64,000 nt of DNA from Sphingobium ummariense RL-3 (GTDB lineage Bacteria > Pseudomonadota > Alphaproteobacteria > Sphingomonadales > Sphingomonadaceae): assembly GCF_000447205.1 (NCBI RefSeq), contig NZ_AUWY01000136.1, forward strand, positions 176,126 through 240,125. The letters run 5' to 3'. This document shows, in pieces, positions 45,412-55,149 of the stretch. The notes beneath the pieces were generated by a model. The model had not been told where the DNA came from. It saw nothing but the letters and a program-made list of their open reading frames with translations, and made no database searches. Numbering within the stretch: the stretch's first letter is position 1; the number at the start of each line of letters is the position of its first letter. The position numbers and the translations under genes are program-made.

Positions 45412-45653
45412 GACGGGCTGGACGATCTCCCTCCCTCGCCGCTTCCGTCGAGGACGATTACTACCCGGTTCCGGCGGGATGGGCAGATGGAGCGCTGCTG
45501 GACGGGGCGGGGCGCGCGGCGGATTTCGGCGTGCGGTGGTTCGCCGACGGCCGGCTGAACGTCAGCGCCAACTGCATCGACCGGCATCTGGCCGAACGCG
45601 CCGACCAGGTCGCGATCCTGTGGGAACCCGATTCCCCCGACAGGAGCCTTGGC
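45412..45653 (+). pseudogene. Acetyl-CoA synthetase N-terminal remnant
   Basis: An open frame without a start codon encodes YYPVPAGWADGALLDG and then VRWFADGRLNVSANCIDRHL-AERADQVAILWEPD, which is the N-terminal region of acetate-CoA ligase (NVSANCIDRHL is a hallmark). The roughly 35 residues normally found between those segments (the FW...WIKPF region) are missing, and the frame runs straight into IS6 copy C at about 45652. It is a dead fragment. An acs gene here would have completed the alcohol-aldehyde-acid-acyl-CoA route. Confidence 0.7.
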
Positions 45654-46022
45654 GGTGCCGTCAGTCTAACGCGAAATCGTCCATCGGATGCACTTCGGGT
45701 GGGGAAGGGCAGGGGCCTCGCTCGCGACCGACCGCCACTCCGCGAGGGCCGCGGAGCGTCGTTCCTTGTAGGTCTTTCGATCGACGAGATGGCGTTCCAG
45801 TGAGACGTGGTTGTGGAGATTGGCATGAACAGAGGAGAACTTCTGTAGCGCCGCGCTCGAACAGCAGATCCTCCACATTCCGCAGCGACAGCGGGTAGCG
45901 GACATACATCAGCACACTGAGGCGGATCACCTCAGGCGACGAGTTGAAGTAGCGGAATGGGCTGCGGGAGGGACGGCTCATGCCGCCTGTCTACGTGCCG
46001 CCAATATACCTTGACAGCGCCG
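45652..46022 (-). mobile_element. IS6-family element remnant, copy C
   Basis: About 371 bp with left end GGTGCCGTCAGTCTAACGCGAA and right end ACCTTGACAGCGCC. The 106-residue frame (45981 to 45661) joins the true transposase N-terminus (MSRPSRSPFRYFNSSPEVIR) to an out-of-frame C-terminal segment, with the catalytic core deleted. Same orientation as copies A, B and D. Confidence 0.82.
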
Positions 46023-46170
46023 GCCAGCCGCTTGTCGTCTGACGAAGCCTTGAATCGCGCAGGATGGTGGTGAACCTCGTCAGCGCAGTCATCGCGTCAC
46101 CCTCGCGCTGGGCGTCGTCGGCAGTGTTCGGAGATCCCGTTATTCTGCGTCATACATAGCAACAGAGATT
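46023..46170. other. Spacer with a possible truncated gene end
   Basis: The minus strand reads open as ADDAQREGDAMTALTRFTTI and on into IS6 copy C, which has coding-like character, but no family is recognised. It may be the tail of a gene destroyed by the IS6 event. The right part must contain the promoter for the FecI-like gene; no boxes were assigned. Confidence 0.3.
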
Positions 46171-46689
46171 ATGAGCACCTCGAGGCATCCGGAAAGCGAC
46201 CTTGACGTCGCCTCCCTCGCTCTGCGCTACAAACGCGCTGTGCATGCCTTCTTTTTGCGCCGCGTGACTGACCGCGCCGAAGCTGATGACTTGACGCAGG
46301 ATGTCTTCGCCGCGCTCGCGCGCCGCGCCCAGGGTGAGGTGGTTGAAAATGTCGGAGGCTATGTCTTCCAGGTGGCAATGAACCTGTTGCGTGATCGAGC
46401 CCGACGGGAGCGGGTGCAGCCGGACATCGAGAGCGAAGGCTTCGCCGATCCCTTTGGACGACTGGTCGATGATGTTTCACCTGAACAGCATGCGATCGGC
46501 CGCGACAGTTATCGGCGCTTCATTCAGGCGCTGGAGACTTTGCCGGAACGACCGCGCATGGTGTTCATACTCAACCGCTTCGAGGAAATGAGCGGACGGG
46601 AGATCGCCGCGTTGCTCGGCCTGTCGCAGCGCCAGATCGAGAAGGACATCAGCCGTGTGCTTACCCTGCTGCGGGAACAGCTGCCATGA
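46171..46689 (+). CDS. FecI-like ECF sigma factor
   Basis: 172 residues. Sigma region 2 (ALRYKRAVHAFFLRRVTDRAEADDLTQDVFAALARR) and region 4 (LPERPRMVFILNRFEEMSGREIAALLGLSQRQIEKDI) are complete. It directs transcription of the receptor downstream when the anti-sigma partner is signalled. Its stop overlaps the FecR start by 4 bases. Confidence 0.93.
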   Translation: MSTSRHPESDLDVASLALRYKRAVHAFFLRRVTDRAEADDLTQDVFAALARRAQGEVVENVGGYVFQVAMNLLRDRARRERVQPDIESEGFADPFGRLVDDVSPEQHAIGRDSYRRFIQALETLPERPRMVFILNRFEEMSGREIAALLGLSQRQIEKDISRVLTLLREQLP

Positions 46690-47747
46690 TCGCGCGCCGC
46701 GACCAGCCCCCCCCTGACCCTCCACAGGAGGCGGCGATCTGGTGGGCGACGTGCCGCCAGCTTGATCCAGACTGGTTCGCCGCCGACGAGAGGTTTGAGG
46801 TCTGGCTCGATGATCCAGCCAATAGCGAGGCTTGGCACGCGATCGATAGGCGTATCGAACAGGTGGGTGCTTTCGCAACCATGCCGGAAGTGCGCGAGAT
46901 GCGCCGCGCCGCGCTCGAACTCGCGCGTGTCCGCAAGCGTTCGATAGGACCGCGCTGGGCATTGGGAACAGCACTGGCCGCCAGCGTGCTGGCTGCCATC
47001 GGGCTGGGCAGCCTGACCCTTTCCCCCAGGGCGGTGCCAGACATCGCGACCGTGGATAATGTTCAGCGTTTCGCGACCGCGATCGGGCAGCGGCGTGATA
47101 TCCTGCTCGACGATGGATCGAAGGTGACGCTCAACACCGACTCGCTTGTCGAAGTACGTTATTCGGCCGATCGCCGCGACGTGCGCCTGTTGCAGGGGGA
47201 GGCGATGTTCCATGTCGCGAAAAATACAGCCCGACCGTTCATCGTTTCGGCACAAAGCCGGCAGGTTACGGCGCTGGGCACTGCCTTCGACGTGCGTATC
47301 CGGCAAGACGGGCATATCCAGGTCCTGCTGGTCGAAGGAAAGGTGCGGGTCGAGCCGGTACGCCATAACGGTTTGGGGCGGATCATCCCGGCGCTCGATC
47401 GCACCGAGCTATCACCCGGGCAGCAGCTCATTGCCGAAGGCCAAGGTGAAGTCGAGGTCGTTGCGGCAGACGTGGAGCGCGAGACCGCATGGAACCGCGG
47501 CGCCCTGATCTTCCGCGGCGACAGCCTGGGCGATGCAGTGGAGGAAGTGAACCGCTACTCCGCTATGCCGTTGATGGTCGATGACCCCACGATCGCGCGG
47601 CTAAAGGTCAGCGGCATTTTCCCGACGGCTAACCAAGCCGATTTCGTCGCGGCGTTGGAAGCACTCTATCCGGTTCGCGCGCACAAGGAAGAGGGTGGCA
47701 CGATCCGCCTCACGTGGCGCGAGCGCCTTGATAGACAGCCAGACTGA
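46686..47747 (+). CDS. FecR-like anti-sigma/signal transducer
   Basis: 353 residues: a cytoplasmic N-terminal DUF4880-like segment (EAAIWWATCRQLD), one membrane helix (ALGTALAASVLAAIGLGSL, about residues 93-111) and a periplasmic FecR domain (LNTDSLVEVRYSADRRDVRL, GEAMFHVAKNTARPF) ending in an STN-like fold. It transmits ligand occupancy from the receptor's STN domain to the sigma factor. Confidence 0.93.
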   Translation: MIARRDQPPPDPPQEAAIWWATCRQLDPDWFAADERFEVWLDDPANSEAWHAIDRRIEQVGAFATMPEVREMRRAALELARVRKRSIGPRWALGTALAASVLAAIGLGSLTLSPRAVPDIATVDNVQRFATAIGQRRDILLDDGSKVTLNTDSLVEVRYSADRRDVRLLQGEAMFHVAKNTARPFIVSAQSRQVTALGTAFDVRIRQDGHIQVLLVEGKVRVEPVRHNGLGRIIPALDRTELSPGQQLIAEGQGEVEVVAADVERETAWNRGALIFRGDSLGDAVEEVNRYSAMPLMVDDPTIARLKVSGIFPTANQADFVAALEALYPVRAHKEEGGTIRLTWRERLDRQPD

Positions 47748-47840
47748 TAATTATTTTCGTCCGGCGTTCGGACCCCCAGACCGGCTGCGTCTTAGTCAGC
47801 ATAGGCACAAATAAATGCGCCGCTGACATTGGGGGTGAGG

Positions 47841-50800
47841 ATGCACTATCGGGCTCGCGGCCGGATTCTGGCTATGATGCTTGCTGGCATGACATTGGGA
47901 GCTTTCCCAAATTTACCGATGGCAGCGGCCGCAGTGCCAGAGCGCCGCTCATACGACATTCCCGCGCAGAACATGGCGCAGGCGCTGGAGGCATTCGGTC
48001 GGCAGAGCGGTAAAGCAGTGCTGTTCGATCCTACCCGAATGGTGGGTGTCCGTTCCCAGCCGGTGCGCGGCAGCCTATCGATCGACGAGGCCCTGCGCCT
48101 GCTGCTTGCCGGATCAGGCCTGGCGGCAAGAAGGGCCAATGCCAATGCCTATGTTGTCGATGTCCCCAGCGGAGCGCGGCGCGCGCCGGATTCTATCCTG
48201 CGGACCATCAGCACCGCGCCAGTGCTACGAGATGCGCCAGATCTTCCCCAGGCAGCGGCCATCGAAAAGCCCACCGAAGATCAGGCGATCACCGTGACTG
48301 GCACGCGCATCAGCGGCTTCACCGCGCCGACGCCGGTGACATCGTTGAGCCGGGCGGATCTGGAATCGAAAGCAGCCGGCACTGTGTCGGAACTGCTCGA
48401 TGACGTGCCGCAATTGCGCATCAACCAAAATATCGGCAAGTCGAGCGAACCCGTCGGTGCCTCCAACGTCGATCTACGGGGCCTCGGTACGCAGCGGACA
48501 TTGCTGCTGATCGACGGAAGGCGGGTCGCATTCACTGATCCGGCGGGGACGATCGACACGAACATCGTTCCGGTGGCGCTGATCAGTAATGTCGAGATAG
48601 TCACCGGGGGCGCATCGGCTGCCTATGGATCCGACGCCGTCGCGGGCGTGGTCAACTTCCTGCTCAACAAGAATCTCAAGGGCTTCAGGCTCGATACGTC
48701 CTACGGTCAGTCGATTTATGACGATCATCATCGACCATCGGTGAGCGCGGCATATGGCATCGGTCTTATGGACGACAGGCTGCACCTGACCTTCGCGGCC
48801 GACTACATGCACAACGACGGGCAAACGGCGCAAGGAACGCGGCCCTGGGGCAATGACAAGACCGCGTTGCTGACCAACCCGGCCTATACCCGTACCAACG
48901 GACAGCCGCGGCTGTTGATAGCCAATAATTCGCGCTTCGTGCAGATGACCGCGGGTGGCGTGCTGACGCGCGCGGTGGGCCTTCAGATAGCCCAGCAGTT
49001 GGGCTTCCCAACCGGCACCGGGGTGCAGTTCGGCCCAGGCGGGACGGTCATTCCGTTCAATTACGGGACGAACATCGGCGGCACGTTCATGACGGGGGGC
49101 GATGGCACCTCGCTGGTGGACGAGGGCAATATCCTGCCGGAGATCGAGCGGATCACAGGCTATGGCGAATTGCGGTACGAACTGAGCGACGATGTCGAGT
49201 TCTTCGCCGATTTTCTCTATTCGCGCGTCAACGTGCTGTCTGACCTGTCGCCCAATCGCGACGATGCCGGCTTCCTCGTCCGCGACGACAACGCCTTTCT
49301 GCCCTCCTCGGTTCGCACTGCAATGGCGGCTGCAGGGCTGACCAGCATTACCGTCGGTCGTATGAATTTCGAGGACCAGACCTCGGTCTTCGACAATGCG
49401 ACTGACGTGAAACGATGGACCTTCGGACTCAAGGGTCGCTTTGGCGATGGCTGGCGCTGGGATGTTTCGGGCCAGATCAGCCGTAACGATTATGAATCGA
49501 TCAGCCATTACAACCGTATCTCCAATCGCTGGACGCTTGGGCTGGATACGGTGGTCAATCCGGCGACGGGCCAACCGATCTGCCGTGCGCTGCTGAACAC
49601 CCCCAATCCGACCGCAGCGCAGGATCCCTATGGCGACATTCGCAATTGCGTGCCGATCAATCCATTTGGCGCCGGATCGATCAATCAGGCGGCGCTGGAC
49701 TATTATCGCGGGACTTCGTGGACCCGGTCGCGGCAGGAACAGGATGTATTCGCCGCCAACGTCTCCGGCAATCCGTTCAAAACCTGGGCCGGCGATGTCA
49801 AATTTGCGCTCGGCGCGGAATATCGGCGTGAAATGACCAAGCTTACCGCGGATGCCGATTCAGCCCTCCGGCGTTGGCGCTCGATCAATTCGCAACCATT
49901 CAGTGGCGAGTTTACAGTCAAGGAAGGTTATGCCGAAGTTGTCGTGCCATTGGTGAACGGCGCAGCCTGGGCCGACAATCTCGATGTCAATGCGGCAGTC
50001 CGCTATACCGACTATGAGCTGAGCGGCGGCGTCACGACCTGGAAGGTCGGCACCAGCTATTCGCCCATTCCCGACCTGCGCTTTCGCGCCACGCTTTCGC
50101 GCGACATCCGGGCGCCTAACAATTACGAGTTGTTCCAACGCGGTAATCAGGTGATCAGCGCGATCATCGATCCTCGCACCAATACGTCGCGCCCAACCCT
50201 GCAGATCACCAGTGGCAATTCGGCGCTCAAACCCGAGCGTGCGGACACGCTGACGGCCGGTGTGATCTTCCAGCCAAGCTTCCTGCCGGGCTTCCGTGCG
50301 GCCATCGATTACTATCGGATCGCGATCAAGCAGGCCATCTCGACGATCGCGCCGCAGAGCATTGTTGATTATTGCGAGCAGGGGCGAACAGAGTTCTGCG
50401 CCGGGGTGGTTCGCGATGCCGCTCAGCGCATCACGCAGGTCAACGTGATCCCGTTCAACGCGGATTCGATGAAGACCAGCGGTGTTGATATCGAGCTGCA
50501 GTACCGCTTCAGCCTCGGCACTGGGCAACTCAATCTGCGCGGGCTTGCCAATTACGTTGCCGAAATCTCGACCACATCCAATGGCATAACCAATGACTAT
50601 GTCGGGCTTGCTGGGATCGCACCGCCACCGGCCGGCTTGCCGCAGTGGCGCTTTAACCTGGACGCCAATTATGCGGCGGGCCCATGGAAGCTCGGACTGG
50701 GATACCGATATATTGGCGGCGGCAAGTTCGACACGCGCTTCAACATCACGACGCTCGACCTGATCGACAACACCGTGTCGGGCCGCGGCTATGTCGATGT

Positions 50801-50975
50801 AAACGCCGCCTACGCGCTCAGTTCAACCGTCGAGCTTTATGGCCGCGTCGAGAATCTGCTCAACGTTGATCCACCGATCACGCCCAACTCGATCGCGACT
50901 CCGACGGTTGCCAACTCACAATTCTACGATCGGCGCGGCACCTATTTTGTCATCGGCGGGAGGATTCGGCTATGA
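47841..50975 (+). CDS. TonB-dependent transducer-receptor with STN domain
   Basis: 1,044 residues from the ATG at 47841 (GGTGAGG abuts it; TTG 47829 and GTG 47835 are alternatives). After the signal peptide comes an STN domain (SYDIPAQNMAQALEAFGRQS, LSIDEALRLLLAGSGL), a linker, a TonB box (AITVTGTRI), a plug (ASNVDLRGLGTQRTLLLIDG, VTGGASAAYGSDAVAGVVNF) and a barrel ending YFVIGGRIRL. It binds a ligand and signals through FecR/FecI. The stop overlaps the amidohydrolase start, linking receptor and enzyme. The substrate is unknown; the class is common in sphingomonads for complex organic molecules as well as siderophores. Confidence 0.92.
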   Translation: MHYRARGRILAMMLAGMTLGAFPNLPMAAAAVPERRSYDIPAQNMAQALEAFGRQSGKAVLFDPTRMVGVRSQPVRGSLSIDEALRLLLAGSGLAARRANANAYVVDVPSGARRAPDSILRTISTAPVLRDAPDLPQAAAIEKPTEDQAITVTGTRISGFTAPTPVTSLSRADLESKAAGTVSELLDDVPQLRINQNIGKSSEPVGASNVDLRGLGTQRTLLLIDGRRVAFTDPAGTIDTNIVPVALISNVEIVTGGASAAYGSDAVAGVVNFLLNKNLKGFRLDTSYGQSIYDDHHRPSVSAAYGIGLMDDRLHLTFAADYMHNDGQTAQGTRPWGNDKTALLTNPAYTRTNGQPRLLIANNSRFVQMTAGGVLTRAVGLQIAQQLGFPTGTGVQFGPGGTVIPFNYGTNIGGTFMTGGDGTSLVDEGNILPEIERITGYGELRYELSDDVEFFADFLYSRVNVLSDLSPNRDDAGFLVRDDNAFLPSSVRTAMAAAGLTSITVGRMNFEDQTSVFDNATDVKRWTFGLKGRFGDGWRWDVSGQISRNDYESISHYNRISNRWTLGLDTVVNPATGQPICRALLNTPNPTAAQDPYGDIRNCVPINPFGAGSINQAALDYYRGTSWTRSRQEQDVFAANVSGNPFKTWAGDVKFALGAEYRREMTKLTADADSALRRWRSINSQPFSGEFTVKEGYAEVVVPLVNGAAWADNLDVNAAVRYTDYELSGGVTTWKVGTSYSPIPDLRFRATLSRDIRAPNNYELFQRGNQVISAIIDPRTNTSRPTLQITSGNSALKPERADTLTAGVIFQPSFLPGFRAAIDYYRIAIKQAISTIAPQSIVDYCEQGRTEFCAGVVRDAAQRITQVNVIPFNADSMKTSGVDIELQYRFSLGTGQLNLRGLANYVAEISTTSNGITNDYVGLAGIAPPPAGLPQWRFNLDANYAAGPWKLGLGYRYIGGGKFDTRFNITTLDLIDNTVSGRGYVDVNAAYALSSTVELYGRVENLLNVDPPITPNSIATPTVANSQFYDRRGTYFVIGGRIRL

Positions 50976-51976
50976 TCGGCATGGGAAGAACCTTGAGCCT
51001 GCTGGGTGCTGCGGCGCTGCTGATCAGCGCTGGCGCTGAACCGCCGCCGCTGGGCAAACTGCCGGCGCCGACAGCAGCCGACCGCGCGCTGCTGCGCGAT
51101 GTCATCGACATTCACACGCATCTTGACCCCGACAGCTTCGGCCCGCACAGCGTGCAGGCCCGGCGAGCGCTCGACGTGCTCGAGATGGCGGCGCGCGCGA
51201 AAAAGGCCGGAATGCGCGGCTTCGTGATCAAGCAGCATTATGATCAGACAGCCCAGCTCGCTTATCTGGCATCGAAAGCGGTGCCGGGCGTCGAAATATT
51301 CGGCCAATTGTGCCTTAACCTTACGGTCGGGGGCCTCAATCCCGCCGCGGTTCATCATTTCGGCGAAGTGAAGGGCGGACGTGCACGGATCGTCAGCATG
51401 CCGACCTGGGACAGCGAAGCGAATGTCGCGGCGGGAGGCCGGGACCGGCCGTTCGTTCGCGTGTCGCGCAACGGCGAGTTGCTGCCCGAAACTAAGGCGG
51501 TAATCGCCGCGATCGCAACCGCGAAGATACGTGACAGCGAAGTCAAGCTGGCGCTGGCGACCGGGCATGTAAGCCCGACGGAAGCGCTGATGGTGATCCG
51601 GGAAGCGAAGCGACAGGGGATCGCGCGGATCGTCGTCACGCACGCGATTGGCCACCCGATCGATATGACCATGGCGCAGATGCAGGAAGCGGTGGCGCTG
51701 GGCGCGCAAATCGAATTCGTTACGGGCTTCCTGATCGGACGACGGGCAAGCTTCACCTTCGACCAATATGCCGAAGCGATCCGCACGCTTGGCCCGGACA
51801 ATGTCATCTTGAGCAGCGACGGCGGTCAGTTGGGGCAGGTTCTGCCCGACGACATGATCGCGATGGTTGCAGGACTTCTCCGTAAACGCGGGTTTAGCGC
51901 GTCCGAAGTGCGCCGGATGACTGTCGATAATCCGGCCGCACTGCTCGGCCTGCCGCCCCCAACAGCGCGGCGCTGA
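50972..51976 (+). CDS. Exported DUF6282-type amidohydrolase
   Basis: 334 residues; a signal peptide (LSLLGAAALLISAGA) and an amidohydrolase-like barrel with DIHTHLDPDSFGP (His48, His50), GFVIKQHY (candidate bridging Lys), IVVTHAIGHPID (His) and LSSDGGQLGQ (Asp). The metal site looks complete. It probably hydrolyses a periplasmic amide, lactone or cyclic compound imported by the flanking receptors. ATGA overlap with the upstream receptor; 20 bases to the next receptor. Confidence 0.8.
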   Translation: MIGMGRTLSLLGAAALLISAGAEPPPLGKLPAPTAADRALLRDVIDIHTHLDPDSFGPHSVQARRALDVLEMAARAKKAGMRGFVIKQHYDQTAQLAYLASKAVPGVEIFGQLCLNLTVGGLNPAAVHHFGEVKGGRARIVSMPTWDSEANVAAGGRDRPFVRVSRNGELLPETKAVIAAIATAKIRDSEVKLALATGHVSPTEALMVIREAKRQGIARIVVTHAIGHPIDMTMAQMQEAVALGAQIEFVTGFLIGRRASFTFDQYAEAIRTLGPDNVILSSDGGQLGQVLPDDMIAMVAGLLRKRGFSASEVRRMTVDNPAALLGLPPPTARR

Positions 51977-51996
51977 TTAAAGGGAGGGGAATAAAG

Positions 51997-54789
51997 ATGA
52001 ACCACGCAGGTTTTCTGGCTACGTGCAGCGGCTTGGGGCTGCTGGCCTATCCGGCGGCGGCGCAGGATGCGACCCCACAGCCCGAGAGTGACGCGATCGT
52101 CGTCACCGCATCACGCACGGCGCAAAATGGTCTCGATGCGCCGTCTCCTACTCAGATCATTGGGGATGAAGTGCTCGACCGCCAAGGATCTGAAACGATC
52201 ATGGATGTGCTCAATCAGAATCCAGCGTTCAAGGCGACGCGCTCGCCCAATGCCAACGCGACCAACCTGTCGAGCCCAGGCCAGGCGACCGCCGACCTCC
52301 GCGGCTTGGGCGGCCAGCGGACGCTGGTCCTGGTCAATGGCTCCCGCGTTGTGCCCTTCGCGCCATCGGCGAATCAGAGTGTGCCGACCACCACCGACCT
52401 CAACCTGATCCCGACGATCATGATCGACCGCGTCGATGTGGTGACCGGCGGGGCTTCGGCGCTGTACGGTTCCGACGCGGTCTCTGGCGTTGTCAATTTG
52501 ATCATGAAGACGAAATATGACGGCATCGATGCCCGTGTGCAGACTGGCATTTCGGAACAGGGCGACGACCGCCGCTTCCGCGTCGGCTTTCTTGCCGGCA
52601 CTGATTTTGCGAGCGGGCGTGGTCATGCCGTATTCAGTGTCGATTATTCGGACGTCGAAGGTGTCGGCAGCTTCTACACTAGGGACTGGGGTCGGCGGGG
52701 GCAGTTGATCGTCACCGATCGCAATGGTCCCACCAATCTGCTGCTTGCCGAGAATGTCGTGAACTCGCTCGGGGCGGGCGGCGTGATTGTATCGGGTCCG
52801 GCGGCACTGGTCGGACTAACCTTCAACCCCGACGGCTCACTGCGGCGATTCGATTATGGCAATCCGATCGACGGGCGTGTGATGGTTGGCGGCGAAGGCG
52901 TCTCGGTCAATGCCCAGACGACAACGGTGCCGGGCGTTGAACGTATCACCGTTTACGGTAGTCTCTATTTCGACGTTTCCGACAGCCTCACCGCTTATGC
53001 CGAGGGCGGCTGGTCCAAGGCGCAGGGCGACATCCGGAGCGCGGTCCTGCGCCTTGACCGCCAGGTCATCCGGGGAGACAATGCCTTTCTTCCCGTCGCC
53101 GTCCGTGCAGTGCTGCCAGAGACGAGCAGCATCAACATCAGCCGCATCGGGTTCGATATCGGCAATAACCAGTTCCGCGTCACCAATGAAACGCCACATG
53201 GCACGATCGGCCTAAAGGGGGAGTTGGGCGACGGCTGGAATTGGGATGCGCATGCGAGCTATGGCGAAAATTACTATCGACAACGTGGTTCGCAGGTGCT
53301 CATCACCAGCAACCTGAACTTCGCCATCGATGCCGTTGATCAAGGCCGGTTCCTGACCGGGACGCCCAATGGCGTAATCGTTTGCCGCGCCGTTGCGCAG
53401 AGCAATCCGGCCGCGGCGGGGTGCCAGCCACTCAATCTGTTCGGAGAAGGTAACAGCAGCGCGGCGGCGCACGATTATATCTGGGGCGAGCCTGCCAGTG
53501 ACGTCGACTATACCCAACTGACCGCCGCTGCCAACATCGTGGGCGACCTGTTCGATTTGCCGGCCGGGCCCGTACGTTTGGCGGTGGGCGGCGAATATCG
53601 CCGCGAGACGGAGAAGCTCACCGCCGATCCGATCGCGGCGGCAAACGGCTATCTTGGTGCCGGCAACGCCGTGCCCTGGTCGGGCGCTTTCAGCGTCAAG
53701 GAAGCCTATGTCGAGGCGACCGTGCCGCTGTTCACCGGGCTCAGCGGTAATGGCGCGGTCCGTTACGCCGACTACAGCACCGCCGGCGGGCAGACCGCGT
53801 GGAAGGCCGGTGCGGTGTGGACGCCGCTCGTGGGACTCAATCTGCGCGTCTCACGGTCACGCGATATTCGCGCCTCGGCGCTCAACGAGTTGTTCAGCCC
53901 GGGCAGCGTGCTCACGAATCCGCTGACGCTGATGGTTGATGGGATAAGCAAGACGAACAATATCCCGCAAAATGCTACCGCAGGAAATGTTAATGTGCAG
54001 CCGGAACTTGCGGACACCTGGACGGCTGGCATCGCCTATCGGGGTACGGGCGGACTGCGCGGGCTGGGTGTATCGGTCGACTGGTACAGGATCGAAATCA
54101 ACGGCGCGATATCCAATCCAACCAGTGCCCAGATCGCCGCGCTCTGCAACGGCGGCGATCAGGCGTTCTGCTCTGCTTTCACCTATGGCCCCGATCCAGC
54201 CAATCCGGGGCAGCGCATCCACACCGCGTTTCTGTCGGGCACGATCAACCTGGGATCGTTCATGCAGGAGGGTATCGACGCGACGCTGCAATATGACACC
54301 ACGGCGGATTTCATGGGAAGTGGTGGGCGTTATGGCATGTCGGCAAGCGGCACCTATGTGCTTCACTCGATCGTCGATACCGGGACGCTGGGTTCGGTAC
54401 CGATCGATCATGTCGGCGCCATGAACCCCTATACGCTCGGTGCCATCCCGACTTTCCGCGGCGATCTCACCCAGACACTCAGCAACGATTTGGGGGAAGC
54501 CTCACTCCAGGCGATGTTCATCAGCGCTGGCGTACAGGACGTGACATTTAATGTGCCAGGCGGACAGACGATCAACAACAATCGCGTGCCCGCCACCTGG
54601 TATTTCAACCTGACCGGCAAGGTCTGGGCTGGTCCAGACAAGCGATATGAATTTTTCTGGGCCGTACACAACCTGCTCGACCAAGATCCCCGCGCGACAC
54701 CCTATTTCGTGCTGAACGCCCCAGTAAACGGCCAATATTATGACAAGATTGGCCGCCGATACACCGCAGGCGTACGTATAAGATTATGA
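51997..54789 (+). CDS. TonB-dependent receptor (no STN domain)
   Basis: 930 residues; the GGGAGGGG leader supports the start at 51997. Signal peptide ending AAAQ, TonB box (AIVVTASRT), plug (ADLRGLGGQRTLVLVNGSRV, VVTGGASALYGSDAVSGVVN) and a barrel ending YTAGVRIRL. Similar in architecture to the first receptor of the module but without the signalling domain, so it is a second transporter for the same or a product ligand. Confidence 0.92.
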   Translation: MNHAGFLATCSGLGLLAYPAAAQDATPQPESDAIVVTASRTAQNGLDAPSPTQIIGDEVLDRQGSETIMDVLNQNPAFKATRSPNANATNLSSPGQATADLRGLGGQRTLVLVNGSRVVPFAPSANQSVPTTTDLNLIPTIMIDRVDVVTGGASALYGSDAVSGVVNLIMKTKYDGIDARVQTGISEQGDDRRFRVGFLAGTDFASGRGHAVFSVDYSDVEGVGSFYTRDWGRRGQLIVTDRNGPTNLLLAENVVNSLGAGGVIVSGPAALVGLTFNPDGSLRRFDYGNPIDGRVMVGGEGVSVNAQTTTVPGVERITVYGSLYFDVSDSLTAYAEGGWSKAQGDIRSAVLRLDRQVIRGDNAFLPVAVRAVLPETSSINISRIGFDIGNNQFRVTNETPHGTIGLKGELGDGWNWDAHASYGENYYRQRGSQVLITSNLNFAIDAVDQGRFLTGTPNGVIVCRAVAQSNPAAAGCQPLNLFGEGNSSAAAHDYIWGEPASDVDYTQLTAAANIVGDLFDLPAGPVRLAVGGEYRRETEKLTADPIAAANGYLGAGNAVPWSGAFSVKEAYVEATVPLFTGLSGNGAVRYADYSTAGGQTAWKAGAVWTPLVGLNLRVSRSRDIRASALNELFSPGSVLTNPLTLMVDGISKTNNIPQNATAGNVNVQPELADTWTAGIAYRGTGGLRGLGVSVDWYRIEINGAISNPTSAQIAALCNGGDQAFCSAFTYGPDPANPGQRIHTAFLSGTINLGSFMQEGIDATLQYDTTADFMGSGGRYGMSASGTYVLHSIVDTGTLGSVPIDHVGAMNPYTLGAIPTFRGDLTQTLSNDLGEASLQAMFISAGVQDVTFNVPGGQTINNNRVPATWYFNLTGKVWAGPDKRYEFFWAVHNLLDQDPRATPYFVLNAPVNGQYYDKIGRRYTAGVRIRL

Positions 54790-54850
54790 GAGGAACGAGC
54801 TCCCCTCTGGCGCTCTACGGGGCGTCCTTTTTTTTGGTCAAGCGGCGGGC
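54790..54850 (+). terminator. Possible terminator after the FecI/FecR module
   Basis: A short CCCC/GGGG inverted repeat (within 54808-54831) is followed by eight T's (54829-54836), suggesting an imperfect intrinsic terminator for the receptor transcript. Confidence 0.45.
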
Positions 54851-55148
54851 GCGTGCCCTGTCAGCCTAACGCGAACTCGTCGCCACTGGATGCACGGGGT
54901 TGGGAAGGGCAGGGGCCTCGCTCGCGACCGACCGCCACTCCGCGAGGGCCGCGGAGCGTCGTTCTTGTAGGTCTTTCGGTCGACGAGATGGCGTTTCAGT
55001 GAGAAGTGGTTGTGGAGGTTGGCATGTGCGGAAGCGAACTTCTGTAGAGCCTTCATCTGCCTGAAGCGGAGCATCGCCCGCTCTCGTCGTCGGAGGGTGC
55101 TTGCTCATGCGTATCGTTACCGCAAGGTCGATTGCTTTGACAGCGCCC
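54851..55148 (-). mobile_element. IS6-family element remnant, copy D
   Basis: About 298 bp: left end GTGCCCTGTCAGCCTAACGCGAA, transposase C-terminal segment (MLRFRQMKALQKFASAHANL), then a jump to the right end TGCTTTGACAGCGCCC. The core and N-terminus are deleted. Same orientation as copies A-C. It abuts the beheaded acyltransferase. Confidence 0.82.
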
Positions 55149-55149
55149 G

